64,000 nucleotides of DNA from Bradyrhizobium sp. CCGB01. Its GTDB lineage: Bacteria > Pseudomonadota > Alphaproteobacteria > Rhizobiales > Xanthobacteraceae. Shown piece by piece: positions 37,371-47,800 of this stretch. The stretch lies in assembly GCF_024199795.1 (NCBI RefSeq), contig NZ_JANADK010000001.1, positions 496,001-560,000 on the forward strand, given 5' to 3'. Both the position numbers and the translations under genes were made by a program. The first letter of the stretch is position 1. Each line of letters starts with the position of its first letter. A model generated the notes under the pieces. It was not told the origin of the DNA and searched no databases. It was given only the letters and a program-made list of their open reading frames with translations.

Positions 37371-40300
37371 CGATTCCGAATGGAAGAGTGCATCGACTTG
37401 CTGAATTGCTGGCGGAGCGCTTTTCCTCGCCGAGTTCCATCCGCGCATTCCTTATGCGGCTTTACGTTCCTAACTTGGTCTATCTTGACCTTGAGGGCGC
37501 TCCGGCAGACACCTGGGCATCAATTCTACCTAAGCTATTTTCCTGGGGAGTGCTAAGGCTTGTGGTGGATTGCGCTGCAGAAGAAGCGAGCGCATTGCCT
37601 CTACGAAAAGCTTACAATGATTTTGTTCGGATGCAGAAGATTCAACGTGGTGCCGTGCATCCAATTGGTGCATTAGATCGAGAGGAACTACCCGAATCGG
37701 CGTTTGATGATACGTCAATTCGACTTCGGCCGCTTGGGTCGTCGGATTCGCGAGAGTCACTGACACTGGCCGAATTGGCACGTCGATGGTGGGCGGAGTC
37801 TCCGGGGACGCCATTGCTGATATTGGCCCACTTTCGTCAGGATGCGGTCGTATTTGTAACTAGTGTCGCACGCCATCTCGGCCGGCTTGAGTCGGCAGAA
37901 TACATCCAGGAGCTTATTCTTGATGAACCGCTTGCGAATTCTATAGAGAGAGAGTCTGAATCCCTCCAGACGGCACAGACGTTTCTTCGATCGTTGCAGG
38001 TTGATCGTCACGGGCCAACCGTTGCTGGCATTCCCCGTTGGGTTCTCCTCGACCCGGAGATAGCCGCGAGCCTTCAGGCCTCGGAATGGTGTTGGGAAGT
38101 CCTTCCTCTCTTTGAGTTCACCGCGCCCAGTGTCAATGATGCATTCTGTTCAGAAGTTGAGGAGATTTACCGTCCATTTGTTGAAGTTAACAGTCCCATC
38201 GGACGCTGGATAGCTCGTGAGTTCCTCAGACGCCGGAGCGCTGATCCAGGGAGACGGCGAAGCGCAGATGATGCACTTCGGCTCGCGGCGAGCTTTGCTG
38301 CGCACGAGCTTTGGGAGCTCGCATTTCGCCTGGAGCTCATTTCTGTCTATAGTCAAGAAAATAAGCCTGTGCCTCGATGCGCGAATTTGTTCGAGATATC
38401 AGCCGACGACGAGCGTGCCAGTGGGATCGTCGGCTTTGTTGACGACTTAGTCGAGATTCCTCGTACAGTCCCACAAGGGATCTTGGTTAGTGATATAGGC
38501 CAAGGCATATCCGCATTGTTGCCGTCAATTGCTCATTCTTGGGCATTACCCCGAAAATATGTGGAAGGCATACGTCCGCCGGCATGGATTCCGATCACGA
38601 TTGATATTCACAAGCACCACGAGACCTTGGCGCACGCATTCGCAGAGCAGTTGAAAAGGAATGAGAACCCATTCCCTGCTGCTGCAACCGGAAGGCAAAT
38701 CCTCTACGCGCATAAGTTTTTTTCGGCAGTGACGCCTGATGACATGTCGGCGGTTCTCGGTTCATCATTGTATCTGTTGATCAACGCAACGCGGGTGTCA
38801 TTGGAGCACGGCGGTGCGATGATCCGCGAACTGCAAACGAACTTTATGGGGGCTGGTTATCTCATTGCTTGTCTCCCGTTCGCAGAACAGGATCTAACAG
38901 ATGCGTGCGTGCTTCGGGGTACCGTAACTGTGGTCCAATTGGAGGACCTAACACGTAAGCAATACGCCGAGTTGGCTGATGGGGATTCTGTTCATTCTGG
39001 AGATTTCGATAGATTGTTTGAAGCCCTGTTTGCAATTGAACCGACGATTCTTCCGCCCGTTGCGCGTAACCCATTTATAGTGAAGTGCTTGATTGAAGCT
39101 GGTCGTCTGGGGCAACTACCAGAACAAACAAGTGCCAGCGGATACATCGCACTACATCAAATCATACGTCTGCATGTTCAAATAAAGCTAAGAAGGGAGC
39201 GGGAGTCAGATCTCCGGCGCTACATTGAAGAGTTGCTTCCGAATCTTGCGTTAGATCTGAGAGCGGGCCGCACAATAAATGCTAATCAGCGCCAAATTGA
39301 GCGTCTGATCGGATTGAAAGTTCTGGTCCGCGCCGGCGATAGCATTTCATTTATGCATCAATGGTTAGAGGACTATTTCATTTCAGAAGCTCTCTGTCGG
39401 CTGAACAATGATCGTCTGCGCGAGGAGCGGCTAATCCAGCTGCAGATGGAACAACCACTGTTCTCGATAAGGGGCATACTCGTCATTTTGCTCGGTATGC
39501 TAAGAAAAGAATCCCAACAGAGGTTGGTCGAATGGATGGCGCGCAGCGACGAGCGGCTTGCTTGTGAATGCTTACTGCAAATTCCTGTTTCACGAGCAAA
39601 GGAGATCGACGTCGAGCTCAAGCTAACATGGCGCCTCATCGAGTCGAGCGCGGACAGCTTGCGGGAGCGGGTCGCAAATCTAGAGACGCTTTCTTTTTTG
39701 GATCCTCGGCTGAGTGAAGACAATTTCAGAAAGCTTACTGAGAAAGTCGATATATCTCGGTATCCCGTGACAAATCTGGAATTTTGGCATTTTGTTCGGG
39801 ACGGTGGATACTCGGATGCTGATCTCTGGGGAGACGCATGGGAGTGGGCTGCTCGACAGGAAAATCCGCGTCCCTCGACCTGGAGGGACCCAATGGTCTG
39901 CAAGGCCAATTACCCAGTTGGAGGGGTTACACTTTCCGAAGCCCGAGCCTTCTGTCGGTGGCTCACTAGAAAAGACAAAGAATACGACTTTCGGCTGCCG
40001 TTTCACTATGAATGGGATCGTGCATCGGGATTGATCGAGGCTGCCGATTCTGTAATTGCCATCATGCTTCGTTCGAAGTCCCGAAGACCCGCCCGATCCC
40101 ACGAGCAGATCCAGGAGCTGTTTGAGTGTGTCGCAGCAGCACTCGCGGCTGATGATACAACCTACCGACGTCAAATCGAGCATTCGATAGCGAGCGGCGG
40201 AGGAGGACTATTCACTCAGACTCCCGTTGGCGCATTCGATCCCAATGAGATCGGTCTTCATGACCTTATTGGCGGCGTTTGGGAATGGTGCTGCACTGAC

Positions 40301-40456
40301 TCGGAAGAGGTTGTTGTAAAGGGTGGTCCCGTGCGCGAGCAAAGTAGCGCGGTCTGGGCCGCAATAGGAACGGTGTTTGATTCGGCGATCCGCTTTGATC
40401 GCTTGGGTTTTCGCTTGTGCCGAACTCGCAAGGTCGCGCAACAAGTATTTCACTGA
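37367..40456 (+). CDS. EAD1 / degenerate STAND ATPase / FGE-like protein
   Basis: A 1029-residue protein with three parts. Residues 1-85 resemble EAD1 (HRLAELLAERFSSPSSIRAF, then DTWASILPKLFSWGVLRLVV), matching the upstream protease's N-terminus. The middle (about 340-720) has the layout of a NACHT/STAND NTPase with a C-terminal helical part, but at the Walker A position I read SDIGQGIS (375-382), without the lysine, and no clear Walker B. The C-terminus from Tyr799 is a formylglycine-generating-enzyme/SUMF1-like fold: YPVTNLEFWHFVRDGG, GGVTLSEARAFCRWL, LPFHYEWDRA, NEIGLHDLIGGVWEWC, LGFRLCRTRK. In conflict proteins FGE-like domains are thought to bind rather than modify. The ATG start overlaps the protease stop, and GC content is visibly lower than in the core genes. 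Confidence 0.75.
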   Translation: MTIPNGRVHRLAELLAERFSSPSSIRAFLMRLYVPNLVYLDLEGAPADTWASILPKLFSWGVLRLVVDCAAEEASALPLRKAYNDFVRMQKIQRGAVHPIGALDREELPESAFDDTSIRLRPLGSSDSRESLTLAELARRWWAESPGTPLLILAHFRQDAVVFVTSVARHLGRLESAEYIQELILDEPLANSIERESESLQTAQTFLRSLQVDRHGPTVAGIPRWVLLDPEIAASLQASEWCWEVLPLFEFTAPSVNDAFCSEVEEIYRPFVEVNSPIGRWIAREFLRRRSADPGRRRSADDALRLAASFAAHELWELAFRLELISVYSQENKPVPRCANLFEISADDERASGIVGFVDDLVEIPRTVPQGILVSDIGQGISALLPSIAHSWALPRKYVEGIRPPAWIPITIDIHKHHETLAHAFAEQLKRNENPFPAAATGRQILYAHKFFSAVTPDDMSAVLGSSLYLLINATRVSLEHGGAMIRELQTNFMGAGYLIACLPFAEQDLTDACVLRGTVTVVQLEDLTRKQYAELADGDSVHSGDFDRLFEALFAIEPTILPPVARNPFIVKCLIEAGRLGQLPEQTSASGYIALHQIIRLHVQIKLRRERESDLRRYIEELLPNLALDLRAGRTINANQRQIERLIGLKVLVRAGDSISFMHQWLEDYFISEALCRLNNDRLREERLIQLQMEQPLFSIRGILVILLGMLRKESQQRLVEWMARSDERLACECLLQIPVSRAKEIDVELKLTWRLIESSADSLRERVANLETLSFLDPRLSEDNFRKLTEKVDISRYPVTNLEFWHFVRDGGYSDADLWGDAWEWAARQENPRPSTWRDPMVCKANYPVGGVTLSEARAFCRWLTRKDKEYDFRLPFHYEWDRASGLIEAADSVIAIMLRSKSRRPARSHEQIQELFECVAAALAADDTTYRRQIEHSIASGGGGLFTQTPVGAFDPNEIGLHDLIGGVWEWCCTDSEEVVVKGGPVREQSSAVWAAIGTVFDSAIRFDRLGFRLCRTRKVAQQVFH

Positions 40457-40468
40457 GGAGATGGGCCC

Positions 40469-41386
40469 GTGAACGAATACGACGGTGAAGAACTAGGCGT
40501 ACGATTCCGACTCTCGCCACCATTTCATATACAGTCCCGCAAATTCATAGCTCGCTCTGCAGAACTTCAACAATGCTTTGCGTGTTGGGGCATCGATGGC
40601 GAGACCAAGATCATGATCGATGATCTGCCGCCGCTGAATTTCAGGCTTGAGGGGCCTCCGGGTGTCGGAAAGAATGAGATTGTGTATGAACTAGCGCGGC
40701 AACTGGACCGGCCACTCTACGTCATACAAGGTCATGAAGAATTGACTCCTGAAGACCTCGCGCTCGTATTGGTTCCCGATGCTGAGGAGAGTGCGTCGGG
40801 CGCGATGCGATTTTCCTATAACGCGAGTCCGCTGGTTACAGCCTTAAGGAAAGGAGCGCTTTTCTTTTTTGACGAGATCAACCGCGTGCCGGAGCGAACA
40901 CTTGCGCCACTAGCATCGGTTCTCGACGAACGAAGACGGATCTACTCGGCATTGGTGGCGCGCGACATTGCTCCACCGGATGAGCTGAAACGGGGTTCTT
41001 TTCGATTTTGTTGTGCCATGAATCCTGAGGGGGCGGCACGGGGAGCTCTGCCAGAGTACATTGACGAACGTACGCTGCCAGTAATTCGGATTGACTACTT
41101 GCCGGTGGAAGACCTCATTGCTGTGCTGGAGAACAAGCTGGTGCCTCCAAAGGAGCTCCTCGACGCGTTTCGCAAGTGGTATGAGGAAGAGGCTAAGACG
41201 CAGCTCTCTACGCGGCAGGCGACGACCCTCGTTCAGTACGCAATGGCCGTGTCAAGGCAAAAAAAGGCATCGTCCTTGGATACGATACGCACGGCGAGTG
41301 CTCAAGTCGGAGTAAAGCGGAAGGGAGACGAGGCCGCCGAGGATCCTGACGAAGAGCAATCTGATTTGGAAGAGTCTGCCCAATGA
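40469..41386 (+). CDS. MoxR/AAA_5-type AAA+ ATPase
   Basis: A 305-residue ATPase. Walker A is EGPPGVGKNE (62-69 region; Lys68 present, but Asn69 in place of Ser/Thr), Walker B is LFFFDEINRVP (Asp135, Glu136), and a sensor-like FCCAMNPEGAARG follows. The LFFFDEINRVPERTLAPLASVLDERR stretch is typical of MoxR and the McrB/dynein-like branch of helix-2-insert AAA+ proteins. MoxR ATPases normally work with vWA proteins as chaperones. In ternary conflict systems they are encoded with EAD-bearing effectors, as here. The last 30 residues are acidic. GTG at 40469 is the start, with GAGGAG upstream; a nearer ATG at 40461 is out of frame. Confidence 0.85.
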   Translation: MNEYDGEELGVRFRLSPPFHIQSRKFIARSAELQQCFACWGIDGETKIMIDDLPPLNFRLEGPPGVGKNEIVYELARQLDRPLYVIQGHEELTPEDLALVLVPDAEESASGAMRFSYNASPLVTALRKGALFFFDEINRVPERTLAPLASVLDERRRIYSALVARDIAPPDELKRGSFRFCCAMNPEGAARGALPEYIDERTLPVIRIDYLPVEDLIAVLENKLVPPKELLDAFRKWYEEEAKTQLSTRQATTLVQYAMAVSRQKKASSLDTIRTASAQVGVKRKGDEAAEDPDEEQSDLEESAQ

Positions 41387-43374
41387 AAACGGAAGCATTT
41401 TCAATTCGCTTCCAGAATCTCCATTTCGTACCGGTAGTCCGGCATCAATTGTCGTTTGCGGTTTGTGTCCGGAGTGCATTTTTTGAGCTGGCGCGCGATC
41501 GTCCGTGGACAGATGAGGACTTGGTGGCCATTGCACTGCCTATGTCCATCGGCAAAGAAAGCGAACGAATTCTGAGCGGCCAGAAAGAGGGGTGCTTGCC
41601 GGTAACGCTGCTGTATGCCTCGTGGGGCGCGGTAGCACCGAGAGAGGTGTTTGCAATTTCCCCCACCGATGCCTTTGCGGAGGCGATGCGCCTCGCAATC
41701 GAGCATCATGTTTCACTTTCCTACATCGATTCTGAAATCTCGCCGGATGATTTTTCACTTCGCCGGTGTGCGGATCATCCTTTCTATCCGGATAGTACGC
41801 TCGTTTTGGAGCCATTGATCGGCTGCAAAGGCTATATTGAGCTGATCCGACAGCTGTGCGCCGAACCGCCCGTCCGCTTTGAACCAACGGATACTTGGCG
41901 CGAACAATTCCTGGCAGCAAACCTGCGACGGTTGCATCGCAACTATCGGCGAGTGCTCGTGATCTGCGAGGCCCAGCACTACTTGGCGCTGCCGAAGCTT
42001 ATTGTAACTGCAACGGGCGCACCAAGTGTCTCAAGGGCTGTCGTTAGCCCGGACAAAATATATGAGATCGATAAGCCGACGACTCACGCTCTGCTCCAGT
42101 ATCTGGGGGAGTTTCCTAGGCTCACTGAAGAATTTCAGCGTTCAAGATCCAAGAGCAATGCGGTATTTCAGCCATATCAAGAGCTTCTAAATTTGGTCTG
42201 GCGGTTCGGCTATGCAGACTTGGATGATAAGCCCTCGTCGCGGCGGGTAAAAGTGTTCGCAGAATACCTACGTAGGCTCACGCTATCGAGACGTCGTGTT
42301 ATGCCAAATCCTAGTGATTTGGGCGAAGTGTGCCGTAGCTGTCTTGGGGACGATATAGCCAGCAAAGTGATTTACAGATTGGGGGAGTATCAAGACCAAC
42401 TAACTCTTGAGCGAATAAAGATTCGCAAGGGGGTTATGAAGGGTACGTTTGTTGTCAAGCCGCAGCCCGTCATGCGGGGCGTTGTTTCCCGGTCCTGCGG
42501 CGGCGAGACGAGTGGATACGTGCCAGAGCCTCGTCCAAAGCCTCCACCTAAACGCCGGCCAAAGTCGAAGTCGCTGACTGTCCAACGTTCGATTTGGGAC
42601 GATATGAGATCAAAAGCTGCATATATCGCGGCATCGCGTGAACGCGAAGCCCAAACGCGAGAATTTAGGGGCGCCATTGAGGGGGGAATCGATGTTCGTC
42701 GCACTTTGCGTGCGTCGCAAAACGTCGTGCCAAAAGTCTATGTCGTTTCTCGTCGGCTAAAGCGGACGAACATCGACTACAAGCACGAGCCGATAGTTTG
42801 GCTCCTTAGGCCCGACGTAGAGGCCGGACTCGAATGCACGCAGTCAGAACAGATGAGTATATCGGTTCCTTCCCAGTCCCGTGCCGTTGACCCTCAGGAA
42901 AAGATCCCGTTTCGGGCTCAAGATGGATCATTCAGGCTCCGCATGCAGAAGGTATATGGAGTGCTCGATTTGGAAGGAGTTTGGAAAGCCCCTGTACCAG
43001 CCAATGAGATGAAGAGTCGCCTGAAGAAGTGGGATCATGGTGCCTACTTTCATCAAACTGAGGCCGGATGCGTGTTCCACGAGCTTGAAACTTGCGCGGG
43101 TGATCTATCTTGGCCTGAAATTTTGATGCGAACCGCGGTGCTGGCAGCACGACGAGGGGTAATGGTCGTAAAGCCAGAGGACTACAATATACCTGCTTCG
43201 GTATGGCCCTTTGCGGCACATTGCGGAGTGAAGATCATTCCGATTGCCCTTTCTAGCTTCAGCTCCGTTGAACGCGCCAAGTTGTCATTCACCCTATCCG
43301 TCGAGCTGACTGTTCCGGTAGACCTAGTACGTAGTCGAATATTTGCGACGGTGAGTAAGTTGGGCTTAGGCTGA
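41383..43374 (+). CDS. Large conserved-type protein with ChaN/DUF5682-like N-terminus
   Basis: A 663-residue protein starting in the MoxR stop (ATGA). The N-terminus (about 1-215) resembles the TraB/ChaN-like DUF5682 fold found next to MoxR and vWA genes: VPVVRHQLSFAVCVRSAFF in place of the usual GVRHxSP motif, CLPVTLLYASWG, ISPTDAFAEAMRLAIEHHVSLSYIDSE. The middle contains a Pro/Lys-rich linker (about 385-405, PEPRPKPPPKRRPKSKS). The C-terminal 250 residues are unrecognised. I do not see a vWA metal site (DxSxS). The position after MoxR suggests it is the client or adaptor of that ATPase. The family assignment is from pattern resemblance and should be treated as tentative. Confidence 0.5.
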   Translation: MKTEAFSIRFQNLHFVPVVRHQLSFAVCVRSAFFELARDRPWTDEDLVAIALPMSIGKESERILSGQKEGCLPVTLLYASWGAVAPREVFAISPTDAFAEAMRLAIEHHVSLSYIDSEISPDDFSLRRCADHPFYPDSTLVLEPLIGCKGYIELIRQLCAEPPVRFEPTDTWREQFLAANLRRLHRNYRRVLVICEAQHYLALPKLIVTATGAPSVSRAVVSPDKIYEIDKPTTHALLQYLGEFPRLTEEFQRSRSKSNAVFQPYQELLNLVWRFGYADLDDKPSSRRVKVFAEYLRRLTLSRRRVMPNPSDLGEVCRSCLGDDIASKVIYRLGEYQDQLTLERIKIRKGVMKGTFVVKPQPVMRGVVSRSCGGETSGYVPEPRPKPPPKRRPKSKSLTVQRSIWDDMRSKAAYIAASREREAQTREFRGAIEGGIDVRRTLRASQNVVPKVYVVSRRLKRTNIDYKHEPIVWLLRPDVEAGLECTQSEQMSISVPSQSRAVDPQEKIPFRAQDGSFRLRMQKVYGVLDLEGVWKAPVPANEMKSRLKKWDHGAYFHQTEAGCVFHELETCAGDLSWPEILMRTAVLAARRGVMVVKPEDYNIPASVWPFAAHCGVKIIPIALSSFSSVERAKLSFTLSVELTVPVDLVRSRIFATVSKLGLG

Positions 43375-43573
43375 TCGACTAACTCAAATTTCATTGCATT
43401 TATGGCCGAACGTCCCTGCCTCGATCGTCGACTGCCCGTCTCGGGCAAGGATTTCAACGGAGCTGCGACCCATGCGCGCGGACGCCGACCCCGAGCGCCT
43501 ATCTTCTGTGGTCGACCGCTAGAGATGACCCAAAGCCAACGACCAGCGACGGAGCACCTTCCGCCGCGGTGAC

Positions 43574-44632
43574 TCAAGCGTACGAAGCGCTCCATTCTTC
43601 GAAATCGGCCTCGACCGCCGAAGCCGTCGATTTGGCCGTCTCGTAAAGCCAGCCTGGATCCCTCCGTTCGAGATCGTCAAGGATCGCCTGCCTAAGCCGC
43701 GACGTCGAAGCGTGAATCGATCCAATCTCAGAGCCCATTGCCCGCAATAGCTTCGTGTCCAGCTTTTGATCGAAGTCCGAGTCACGCTCGAGCTTTCGCG
43801 TGTCCGCGGCGATGCGGCGTACGATGAACCCGCGAGCCGTACGCAGGAAGGGATCAGGTGCGGAAGTGACCCCGTTCATGACGTCGTCCAGTTTGCTCGC
43901 GCGGTCGGGGTTTCCGGCCGCCCAGTCCCAGCCCGATGATATCAACGCCTTTGCCTCGCGAGCTATGCGACCGCCCCGCCATCGCGCGACCGCAACGAAA
44001 CGCGGTCTCCCGAGGCTGCCTCCTCCCTTGCTGGCGCGCGCGAACCGTTCGAGCTCGGACCCCGCGGGGAGGCTCGCGCGCAGCGCCGTTTTCGCCTCTG
44101 ACGACGGGCTTGCGTCGGGATATTCGTCGATCTCGTTCCAAAACGACTCGCGCTGCTTGTCCGTGACCGCGACATAGTCCCTCATCCACATTTCCTTTTG
44201 GTCGAGCAGGGTGGGACCGGGGTCGCGCAGTCCGTCGCCATAGCCTTCGAAGATTGCCTGCGCGGCTTCGCGATTTCCGACGCTGAAGTCGGCGAGACGT
44301 ACGCTGACCGTAAGCCTGAGGATGTCGGAGGCATACGGGATCTCGGCGGCATCGTCGTAGTCGTTGACGCCCCATACCAGCCTCGTTTCAGCATCCCGCC
44401 AGGTCCCGAAGTTCTCGACATGGACGTCGCCGACGGCGAGAGGAGCAGGCAGTCCCAAGATTTCGGGAGCGGTTGCCTTGACGGCGTGTGCCCACCGGAA
44501 GAACGTGGCCCTCAGGAACTTGAAGGCATTCTTGCTCATTCGGTCGTGCTTACGCTCGAGATCGTCCTCGACGACGTCGCAGACCGTTCTCATCCAATTC
44601 TCGTAGGCCGTGTTTTCCTCTACGAAAGACAT
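43574..44632 (-). CDS. DUF2252 family protein
   Basis: A 352-residue protein of the DUF2252 family, which has a protein-kinase/aminoglycoside-phosphotransferase-like fold and no assigned function. The key motif GDVHVENFG is at 68-76 and is followed by WGVNDYDDA (88-95), the likely catalytic and metal-binding aspartates. I chose ATG 44632, with GAGGG upstream; earlier ATGs lie 21 and 42 bp before it. It follows the trypsin-PLD gene on the same strand after 174 bp, so it could be the last gene of that leftward operon or have its own promoter. Confidence 0.75.
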   Translation of the reverse strand: MSFVEENTAYENWMRTVCDVVEDDLERKHDRMSKNAFKFLRATFFRWAHAVKATAPEILGLPAPLAVGDVHVENFGTWRDAETRLVWGVNDYDDAAEIPYASDILRLTVSVRLADFSVGNREAAQAIFEGYGDGLRDPGPTLLDQKEMWMRDYVAVTDKQRESFWNEIDEYPDASPSSEAKTALRASLPAGSELERFARASKGGGSLGRPRFVAVARWRGGRIAREAKALISSGWDWAAGNPDRASKLDDVMNGVTSAPDPFLRTARGFIVRRIAADTRKLERDSDFDQKLDTKLLRAMGSEIGSIHASTSRLRQAILDDLERRDPGWLYETAKSTASAVEADFEEWSASYA

Positions 44633-44806
44633 CCTTAGCCCTCTGTCCGACATCCGGAAGACGGTCAAAGCCAAGATCGCAGCGATTGGAAATTCGAACC
44701 CGACCGGAAGTGAGCGCCGCCTCGGTATAAGCGTACCCGGTCCTGACCAGAAGCCGACTGGTATCGGCGGAAAATTTCGTCAACCGCGCGGGCACCACGT
44801 ACACCT

Positions 44807-47800
44807 TTACCCTTCAAGAAACTCCTCCAACGTCGTGCGGCGAAAGCCTTGTGGGACCGCGCTTTCGGGATCGGCGATGCGCGGCGCTTCGGTGATCGCA
44901 GATTCCGGAATGACGGGCCGTGATGCACGATCCCAGTCGAGCTCGAATGCCTCGCGATAATACTGGGCGACGTCGCTGTCGTCGAACAGGAGACTCGCAT
45001 CGCGGTTTAGGGTAACCCCGTTGCCGCTCCAGTTATGGCTGCCGACCAGGCAGCGCTTGCCGTCGACGATCATGCCCTTGGTGTGCGTGCTTGGCAGGTG
45101 CCGAAGGCACTTGTTTAGGCTAAGGCCGCGCTTCTTGAGATCCTCAGCGCACGGGATCCAGGTACCGTGGTCCGAGCGCAGGATGACCCGCACGGTATCT
45201 ATCTCTTTCGACTTTCTGATGAGCGCCTTCACCAACTTCTCGAGGTTGCCTGCAGCACTTTCCTTAAAAGAGTTGATGTAGGGAATCTGGAACAACAGCT
45301 CGTCTTCCGCGGATTCGATGAGATCCAGCACGGCATCGGTATAGACCTTTCCCCTCCTGTCAGGTGTCAGCAGCGGCTTGACCTTGACGCGGCGGTTGAT
45401 CGTGATCGGATCGAAGATGCGCGATGCTGCACGCGCTTCCAGCTCAAATGCGATGGACTCCTCGATCGCAAGGGGAACGTCGACCAAGACATCCTCGATC
45501 ACCGCCTCCTCGGTCCCGCCGTTCTCCTTGGAGAACTCCAGATCGGCGAGGATGTGGCTGCGGTAGCGGGTGGCAAGCGACTTGTTCTTGATCACCACGT
45601 GCCATTCACGGTTTCCCTTCTTGGCCCTGATGGCCTGGAGATCGTTGAGGTCAGCGGGGTCGATATAAGGCTGGCTCGAATTCTTCCAGTTGCCGCTCGA
45701 CAGCCAGAATCGATCATCGTCATCCACCGTCACCTTGATGTGGTAGGAGTCGGCGATCAGACCGTTTGATCCCTCCGGCACGTAGATGCGATCAAAGTTG
45801 AAATTCCTTGCCCAATTTCGGAACACGGTCTTGCGATTGAAGTCGCCATCACCGACGCCTGCCCTGGTAACGCGCGTGGCGTTGTCGAGGGCCAGATCCA
45901 TCTTGATGCCGCTCTCAAGCCGCTCCTGAATGGCGTCAGCGATGTGCTCTGCATGGAATTCGTACATCGAGGACACCATGCGGCCCTTGGCCTTAGCGAT
46001 GTAGTCCGACAATACCGACCAGCTGCGTTCGGGACCGACACAGCAGGTCAGCTCCATCTCTTCATTGACCTGAGCAAAACTGAAATTGGCCCCAGTCCGG
46101 TCATCATCGTTGTAGGCAATCGAGGTGACCGCAGCCTCGCTGACGAGGTCCGCGCCGCCAAGCATGTCGACGATTCCGGCCATGCGAACGTCGACGGGGT
46201 GGCCGAGATACGCCGCGGGAACGCGCGCGCGCACCGCGGCGATCTTGTCGGGATGGGTGACAACATTGACGCAGGACGTTTCGGTGAACTCGCCGTTGCT
46301 GACGACAAGGCCGGAGCGGACGGTAAGGATGCCGTCGCCACGAAAGGCAGCCGCAAAGCGGCGCACCGCGTCCTCAATCGAGGCAGTCTCCGTTGCCGCT
46401 GCTGCCTGCGCGATTCCGCTCCCGGCGACCGGGGTGCCGATCGAGACGGTAATCGTGAGGGGAAGTGTGATCGAGACGGAGGCGGCCTGCCCCGTGGCTG
46501 CTGCCGCCGCCGGGGGTGGTGCCTGGGTTACGCCGGCAATTGCCTGACCGCTGCTGCGGTCGGTTACGATCGTTTCCGGGGTCTCCCACGGTCGCCGTTT
46601 CAGGTAGTTGCGGATGGTGGAGGCCGGCACGGCATAATTCTCCAGGACATAGGCGCCAGCGAAATGCAGCGCAACTGCTCTGCCGGTCGCTAGGTCGATG
46701 ACCGCCGAGCCTGAATTGCCGCCAAGCGTGGTGCAATCATGCGTCGCCCAGCCGCGCGAATTCGGCATCACGACTCCCGGCGCGGCGCGCTTGACGTCGT
46801 AGCGGCCGCCGAACACACGTTCCATCCAGGCCTGATCAGGGATGACATCTTCCCCCGCCCGTGCCGGATAGCCGATGACGGCCACCGATGTGCCCGCGGC
46901 AGCATCGGTGTCGGCAAGCAGGACGCGGTCCTGCTGTGCGCCATCGCTGCGGCGGCCGATCTTCAGGAACGCGATGTCGGCAACCTGTCGCGACTCGATG
47001 AAGATGATGCTTTCGACCGGACTGGCGATGCTCGAGTCGCTATCCATCTCGTGCTTCCAGTTCACGGTGGTGACGATCGGATCGCCGAACCGACCAGGCA
47101 GGAAGGTGAAGCGTCGGCCGTCGCGGCGGCCGATCAACTCGGCCACATGGCTATTGGTGACGACGATGTCAGGCGCGATCAGCCAACCGGTGCCGATGAA
47201 GCTCGTATTTCGTGGGAAATTGGCGACATCGATACGGCCTACGAGTGGAATGACCGGCTTGATTTTGTCGGCGGCAGCCAAGAGCCGCTGCACCATCATC
47301 ACCCCGTCCGGCGGTTCAATGAACGCCGGCGAGCCCACAACCGTGTCTGCCTTGATCGGCACCACCGGCCGACCAGGGCGCACCATCGTTTCGATCGTTA
47401 TCGGCACATCCAGCGAGGGCGCCGCTTCCGCGACGGCCGCCTCCAATCCCATCATTTGGCGCGCGGCCGGCTGCATGGCGGCAGCGCGGGCGTTGATCGA
47501 TTTGGCAAGATCCGGGTCGAAGCGCTCGAGGTTTTGCAGCCAGTTGCTGATCTTTTCCGGCGTCAAGCCGAATTGAATTGGATGAGCCATGTTCTTCCCC
47601 TTAACCGTCGTTGATCGTCCAGATGCAAAGGTGTCAGTCGTCGACGACACTCTTGCAAGCGGTCGCGGTCGGCGGCGATGTTCGCGCAACGAGGCATTAG
47701 TAACTGAGAACGGCACCCCGAGGCTTGCGGCCACATTTTCTTCATCCAGAAACTGCAACTTCAATGAAGAAGATTTGTCGCCCTCGCGCCGGCGAGAACC

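Noticed and set aside
40461..40469. ATG at 40461 as the start of the MoxR gene
   Set aside because: It is out of frame with the ATPase; the in-frame GTG at 40469 with GAGGAG upstream is used.
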